A stretch of DNA of 64,000 bases from Variovorax guangxiensis (GTDB taxonomy: Bacteria; Pseudomonadota; Gammaproteobacteria; Burkholderiales; Burkholderiaceae_C). The stretch lies in contig NZ_RXFT01000003.1 of NCBI RefSeq assembly GCF_003952165.1, positions 310,001-374,000 on the forward strand, in the 5' to 3' direction. A program made the position numbers and the translations under genes. The notes below the pieces were generated by a model. It searched no databases and was not told the DNA's origin. It saw only the letters and a list, made by a program, of their open reading frames with translations. The stretch's first letter is position 1. Each line of letters opens with the position of its first letter. Positions 60,183-64,000 of the stretch are shown in pieces.

Positions 60183-60824
60183 ATGCTCAACATCTGGGGC
60201 CGCATCAGCTCGATCAATGTCCGCAAGGTGGTGTGGTGCGCGCAGGAGCTCGGGCTCGACTTCCAGCGCACAGAGGCCGGCGGCAGGTTCGGCGTGGTGC
60301 AGACGCCCGAGTACCTCGCGCTCAATCCGAACGCGATGGTGCCCACCATCGACGACGGCGAGGGCGCCGAGCGCGTGACGCTGTGGGAATCGAACGTGAT
60401 CGTGCGCTACCTCTGCGCGAAGCACTCGCACGGCAACCTCTATCCGGCCGAGCTGCCCGCGCGCTTCGACGCCGAGCGCTGGATGGACTGGCAGCAGACC
60501 ACGCTCAACCGCGCGAGCCGCGACGCCTTCGTCCAGTGGGTGCGCACGCCGCCCTCGGAGCGCCAGCCGGCGCTCATCGAGGCCTCGGTGCGCGCGAGCG
60601 AAGCGCTCTTCGCGATGCTCGACGCGCACCTCGCGCGCCAGCCCTACATGGCCGGCCAGCGCTTCACCATGGCCGACATCCCGGTGGGCTGCGAGGCGCA
60701 CCGCTGGTTCGGCCTGCCCGCCGCCGAATACCGCCGGCCGAGCTGGCCGAACGTGGAGCGCTGGTACTCCGAACTGCTTTCCCGCCCGGGCACGCGCGGC
60801 GTGCTCGATTTATCCCTCGAATGA
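60183..60824 (+). CDS. Glutathione S-transferase family protein
   Basis: The 213-residue protein has an N-terminal thioredoxin-like domain (I-N-V-R-K-V-V-W-C-A-Q-E-L, N-P-N-A-M-V-P-T-I-D-D, L-W-E-S-N-V-I-V-R-Y-L) and the helical C-terminal domain with F-T-M-A-D-I-P. The Cys in V-W-C could be functional but is not in the usual catalytic place. Its stop overlaps the next start codon (ATGA). The role in this amino-acid cluster is unclear; detoxification or isomerisation are options. Confidence 0.88.
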   Translation: MLNIWGRISSINVRKVVWCAQELGLDFQRTEAGGRFGVVQTPEYLALNPNAMVPTIDDGEGAERVTLWESNVIVRYLCAKHSHGNLYPAELPARFDAERWMDWQQTTLNRASRDAFVQWVRTPPSERQPALIEASVRASEALFAMLDAHLARQPYMAGQRFTMADIPVGCEAHRWFGLPAAEYRRPSWPNVERWYSELLSRPGTRGVLDLSLE

Positions 60825-61753
60825 ACCCGATGAAATCCCGCCCCTTCAAGCAAGTCGACGTCTTCACCGCCACCGCCTACTACGGCAACCCGCTCGCGGT
60901 GGTGATCGACGGCCAGGACCTCGACGACACCGCCATGCAGCGCTTCGCGCAGTGGACGAACTTGTCCGAAACCACCTTCCTGCTGCCGCCCACCGACCCG
61001 GCGGCCGATTACCGCGTGCGCATCTTCACCCCCGGCGGCGAGCTGCCCTTCGCCGGCCACCCGACCATCGGCAGCTGCCATGCGTGGCTGGAGGCCGGCG
61101 GCAAGCCCAAGGCGGCGGGCATGGTGGTGCAGCAGTGCGGCGCCGGCTTGGTGCCGCTGCGCCGCGACGGCAGCCGCCTGGCCTTCGCCGCCCCGCCGCT
61201 CAGGCGCAGCGCGCCCAGCCCCGCGCTGCTGGCCAAGGTGGCGGGCGCGCTGGGCCTGAAGGCGCAGCAGGTGGTGGCGGCGCAGGTGCTGGACAACGGC
61301 CCCGTCTGGTTCGGCCTGCTGGTCAACGACGCCGACGCGGTGCTGGCGCTGCAGCCCGACCACCGCGCGCTGAAGGAGCTGGGCGTGAAGGCCGGCGTGG
61401 CGGGCGTGCCCGCGGCGCACGACACCTCGCTGCTCATCGGCCGCTCCAACCGCGAGGCGCGTGCCTTCGGCAACCGGCCCGCGGTTCCCAACGCGGACGG
61501 CGCGAAGATCGACCTCGAGGTGCGCGCCTTCGCCGAGCCCATCGGCGTGCAGGAAGACCCGGTCACCGGCAGCCTCAACGCGAGCCTGGCCGAATGGCTG
61601 ATCGCCGACGGCCACATGCCCGAGCGCTACCTTGCCGCCCAAGGCCAGTGTCTGGGCCGCGCGGGCCGCGTCCACATCGAGCGCGACGCCGAAGGCCGGA
61701 TCTGGGTCGGCGGCGACGCCGTGACCTGCGTGGACGGCAGCGTCTCGCTCTGA
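60821..61753 (+). CDS. PhzF family isomerase/epimerase-like protein
   Basis: The 310-residue protein has the PhzF pattern: Q-V-D-V-F-T-A-T-A-Y-Y-G-N-P-L-A-V-V at the start, S-E-T-T-F-L-L-P (with the catalytic Glu region), R-I-F-T-P-G-G-E-L-P-F-A-G-H-P-T-I-G and E-D-P-V-T-G-S-L-N-A. The fold is that of diaminopimelate epimerase, but the family acts on diverse substrates, including isomerisation in phenazine synthesis. No other phenazine genes are present, so the function here is unknown. It is translationally coupled to the GST gene. Confidence 0.9.
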   Translation: MNPMKSRPFKQVDVFTATAYYGNPLAVVIDGQDLDDTAMQRFAQWTNLSETTFLLPPTDPAADYRVRIFTPGGELPFAGHPTIGSCHAWLEAGGKPKAAGMVVQQCGAGLVPLRRDGSRLAFAAPPLRRSAPSPALLAKVAGALGLKAQQVVAAQVLDNGPVWFGLLVNDADAVLALQPDHRALKELGVKAGVAGVPAAHDTSLLIGRSNREARAFGNRPAVPNADGAKIDLEVRAFAEPIGVQEDPVTGSLNASLAEWLIADGHMPERYLAAQGQCLGRAGRVHIERDAEGRIWVGGDAVTCVDGSVSL

Positions 61754-61767
61754 ACGGGCCGCCCGCC

Positions 61768-62460
61768 ATGCACGCGCAACTCGACCACCTGGTGATCGCC
61801 GCAGCCTCGCTCGCCGAGGGCGTGGCGTGGTGCGAGGCCACGCTCGGCGTCACGCCGGCGCCCGGCGGCTCGCATCCGCTGATGGGCACGCACAACCGGC
61901 TGCTGAACGTCTCGGGCGATGCCTTTCCGGCGGCGTATGCGGAGATCATCGCGATCGAGCCCGGCAAGCATCCCTCGCGGCCCAGGACGCGCCGCTGGTT
62001 CGACCTCGACGACGCGGCACTGCAGGCCGGTCTCGCGCGCCATGGCCCGAGGCTGATCCACTTCGCCGCGCGCGTACCCGACGCGCATGCGGCGACACGC
62101 GCGCTGGCGCGCGAGGAGCACGCGCACATCGACCGCGGCCAGCTTCTCGAAGCCTCGCGCGATACGCCCGCCGGCCGGCTCGAATGGCAGATCACCGTGC
62201 GCGACGACGGCCAGCGGCTGTTCTACGGCGCGCTGCCCACGCTGATCCAGTGGGGCGCCGTGCATCCCACCGACGCCATGCCGGCGTCGGGCCTCGTGCT
62301 GCGCTCGCTGCGCGCCACGCATCCGCGCGCCCCCGCGCTGGCCGCGGCGCTCGCAGCCATCGGCATGACGGGCATCGACATCGATGCCGGCGCGCCCAAC
62401 CTGGTTGCCGTGCTCGACACGCCGCGCGGCAGCGTCACCCTCGAATCACAAGGACTCTGA
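61768..62460 (+). CDS. VOC-superfamily (glyoxalase-like) protein
   Basis: The 230-residue protein starts L-D-H-L-V-I-A-A-A-S-L-A-E-G, the opening of a glyoxalase/bleomycin-resistance type beta-alpha-beta module, with H-F-A-A-R-V-P-D near residue 93 and a Leu/Ala-rich second half. The size and pattern match the Glyoxalase_3-like group of unknown function. A metal-bound His in the first strand is plausible. It lies 14 bases after the PhzF gene and ends one base before the next exporter start. Confidence 0.8.
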   Translation: MHAQLDHLVIAAASLAEGVAWCEATLGVTPAPGGSHPLMGTHNRLLNVSGDAFPAAYAEIIAIEPGKHPSRPRTRRWFDLDDAALQAGLARHGPRLIHFAARVPDAHAATRALAREEHAHIDRGQLLEASRDTPAGRLEWQITVRDDGQRLFYGALPTLIQWGAVHPTDAMPASGLVLRSLRATHPRAPALAAALAAIGMTGIDIDAGAPNLVAVLDTPRGSVTLESQGL

Positions 62461-62461
62461 C

Positions 62462-63094
62462 ATGCTGAGCCTCGCCGAGATCGCCCTCTTCGCCTTCGCC
62501 TCGCTGCTGCTGGCGCTCACGCCGGGGCCGAACATGATCTATTGCGTCTCGCGCACGCTGGTGCAGGGCCGGCGCGCGGGGCTCATCTCGCTGGGCGGCG
62601 TGCTGCTGGCCTTCCTGGTGCACCTGTTCGCGGCGGCGCTCGGGCTCACCGCGCTGCTGCTGGCAGTGCCGCTCGCGTTCGATGCGATCCGCATCGCGGG
62701 CGCGGCCTACCTGCTGTGGCTCGCATGGCAAGCGGTGAAGCCGGGCGGCAGCGCGCCCTTCGAGGCACGCGCGCTGCCGGCCGATCCGCCGGGCAAGCTG
62801 TTTCGCATGGGCTTTCTCACGAACCTGCTGAACCCGAAGGTGGCGATGTTCTATCTCTCGTTCTTCCCGCAGTTCATCCACCCCGAGCGCGGCTCGGTGC
62901 TGCTGCAGAGCATGCAGCTGGGCATCGCGCAGATGACGGCCAGCGCGCTGGTCAACACCGTGATGATCGTCGGCGCCGCCGGCATCACCGCCGTGCTGTC
63001 GCAGAGCGCCGGCTGGCTGCGCGCGCAGCGCTACATCATGGGCAGCGTGCTCGCCGCGCTGGCCGTGCGCGTGGCGCTGACCGAACGCAAATAA
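62462..63094 (+). CDS. LysE family exporter (third)
   Basis: The 210-residue membrane protein has A-L-T-P-G-P-N-M near residue 18, A-Y-L-L-W-L-A-W-Q-A and N-L-L-N-P-K-V-A-M-F-Y, typical of RhtB-type threonine/homoserine exporters. It is directly followed by a threonine-dehydratase-like gene (27-base gap), which suggests that both deal with threonine, serine or a related hydroxy amino acid. It is the third LysE-family gene within 6.5 kb. Confidence 0.9.
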   Translation: MLSLAEIALFAFASLLLALTPGPNMIYCVSRTLVQGRRAGLISLGGVLLAFLVHLFAAALGLTALLLAVPLAFDAIRIAGAAYLLWLAWQAVKPGGSAPFEARALPADPPGKLFRMGFLTNLLNPKVAMFYLSFFPQFIHPERGSVLLQSMQLGIAQMTASALVNTVMIVGAAGITAVLSQSAGWLRAQRYIMGSVLAALAVRVALTERK

Positions 63095-63121
63095 GAAACA
63101 AGGAAAGAGCCAGGAGACCCG

Positions 63122-64000
63122 ATGAGATTCACCCGAGAAGAGATCGAAGCCGCGCGGCGCACCGTGCGCGCGGCCATGCCGCCCACGCCGCAGTACGCCT
63201 GGCCGCTGCTGTCGCAGCGCCTGGGCGCCACCGTGTGGGCCAAGCACGAGAACCACACGCCGGCCGGCGCCTTCAAGATCCGCGGCGGCCTGACCTACTT
63301 CGAGACCCTGGCGCGCGAGCAGCCGGCGGTGCGCCACGCCATCAGCGCCACGCGCGGCAACCACGGCCAGTCGGTCGGCTTCGCGGCGCGGCGCCACGGG
63401 CTGGGCGCGACCATCGTGGTGCCGCACGGCAACTCGACCGAGAAGAACGCCGCGATGCGCGCGCTGGGCGTCACGCTGGTGGAGCACGGCGACGACTTCC
63501 AGGCAGCCTCCGAGCATGCGGCCGCGCTGGCCGAGCGCGACGGCCTGCACCGCGTGCCCTCGTTCCATCGCGAGCTGGTGCGCGGCGTCTCGACGGCGTA
63601 TGTCGAATTCTTCGAGGCGCTCTCAGCCGAGCCGCCCGACGTGCTGTTCGTGCCCATCGGCCTGGGCTCGGGCTTCGCGGCCGCTGCGGCGGCACGCGCG
63701 CATTGCGGCGTGTCGACGAAGCTCATCGGCGTGGTGTCGGCGCATGCCACGGCGTACCGCGACTCCTTCCGGGCCGGCAAGCCGATCGAGTCGCCCGTGA
63801 CCACGCGGCTGGCCGACGGCATGGCCTGCCGCACGCCGGTGCCCGAATCGGTGGAAGTGATATTGCGCGAGGCCGACGACGTGGTGACGGTCACCGACGA
63901 CGAGATCGCGCAGTCCATGCGCATCCTCTTCAGCGACACGCACAACGTGGCCGAGGGTGCCGGCGCGGCCGCGCTGGCCGCGGCGCTCCAGCAGCAGGAA
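63122..64000 (+). CDS. Threonine/serine dehydratase-like PLP enzyme (cut by window edge)
   Basis: The first 293 codons are visible and the gene runs off the right edge. It is a fold-type II PLP enzyme: H-E-N-H-T-P-A-G-A-F-K-I-R-G-G has the PLP Lys52, S-A-T-R-G-N-H-G-Q-S is the substrate loop, and G-L-G-S-G-F binds the cofactor phosphate. Threonine dehydratases convert threonine to 2-oxobutyrate and ammonia; relatives act on serine or hydroxyaspartate. It follows an RhtB-like exporter in the same operon direction. A regulatory ACT domain, if any, would lie outside the window. Confidence 0.9.
   Translation, partial: MRFTREEIEAARRTVRAAMPPTPQYAWPLLSQRLGATVWAKHENHTPAGAFKIRGGLTYFETLAREQPAVRHAISATRGNHGQSVGFAARRHGLGATIVVPHGNSTEKNAAMRALGVTLVEHGDDFQAASEHAAALAERDGLHRVPSFHRELVRGVSTAYVEFFEALSAEPPDVLFVPIGLGSGFAAAAAARAHCGVSTKLIGVVSAHATAYRDSFRAGKPIESPVTTRLADGMACRTPVPESVEVILREADDVVTVTDDEIAQSMRILFSDTHNVAEGAGAAALAAALQQQE

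Overview
The window looks like chromosomal DNA of a Variovorax-like betaproteobacterium (family Comamonadaceae). This is inferred from the very high G+C (one sampled 60-base line near 9.0 kb is 72%), the tripartite-tricarboxylate (Bug) receptor, Liv-type ABC importers, a PhaM-type polyhydroxybutyrate granule regulator, a betaproteobacterial tandem glycine riboswitch, and the argB-slmA and rfbBDAC arrangements. No rRNA, tRNA, insertion sequence or CRISPR array was seen.

Layout. 0-3.4 kb: a fatty-acid beta-oxidation operon (TetR regulator, acyl-CoA dehydrogenase, DUF2147 protein, start of a 3-hydroxyacyl-CoA dehydrogenase) with a palindromic TetR operator. 3.5-5.3 kb: a short-chain dehydrogenase divergent from a LysR regulator. 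5.3-20.1 kb: one long minus-strand operon headed by a GntR/HutC regulator. It encodes a Liv-type ABC importer, a Bug receptor with an apparent internal deletion, a LeuCD-like hydro-lyase pair, a HyuAB-type ATP-dependent cyclic amide hydrolase, an isochorismatase-fold protein lacking its nucleophilic cysteine, a fumarate-reductase-like flavoprotein and an isocitrate-lyase/PEP-mutase-type C-C lyase. Together they suggest an undescribed catabolic route for a cyclic imide or ureide. 20.2-26.3 kb: a divergent sugar-acid catabolic cluster (FAH-type hydrolase and SDR against GntR/FCD regulator, UxaA-type dehydratase, SMP-30 lactonase and Ldh2 dehydrogenase) around a perfect inverted repeat. 26.3-29.0 kb: an EamA transporter, slmA and argB.

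29.2-49.5 kb is a surface-polysaccharide locus. It holds a WecA-like initiating transferase, several GT2 glycosyltransferases, a short Wzm/Wzt-type ABC exporter, a methyltransferase, and two very large fusion proteins (methyltransferase, coiled coil, GT2 and GT4-like domains) flanking a GT4 gene. The dTDP-rhamnose operon rfbBDAC completes it. From about 34 to 46 kb the DNA is visibly less GC-rich (43% in one sampled line), as is usual for exchanged O-antigen or capsule genes. The genes fit an ABC-exported, rhamnose-containing, possibly O-methylated glycan.

49.6-51.3 kb: a tandem glycine riboswitch ahead of a DadA-type amino-acid dehydrogenase. 51.3-55.0 kb: RtcB RNA ligase, a FIST-domain protein and PhaM. 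55.1-64.0 kb: a MocR-type regulator divergent from an amino-acid export and metabolism cluster containing three LysE-family exporters, an EamA transporter, a PLP aminotransferase, a GST, a PhzF-like isomerase, a VOC protein and a partial threonine-dehydratase-like enzyme. Three copies of an 11-base half-site lie between the MocR gene and the first exporter.
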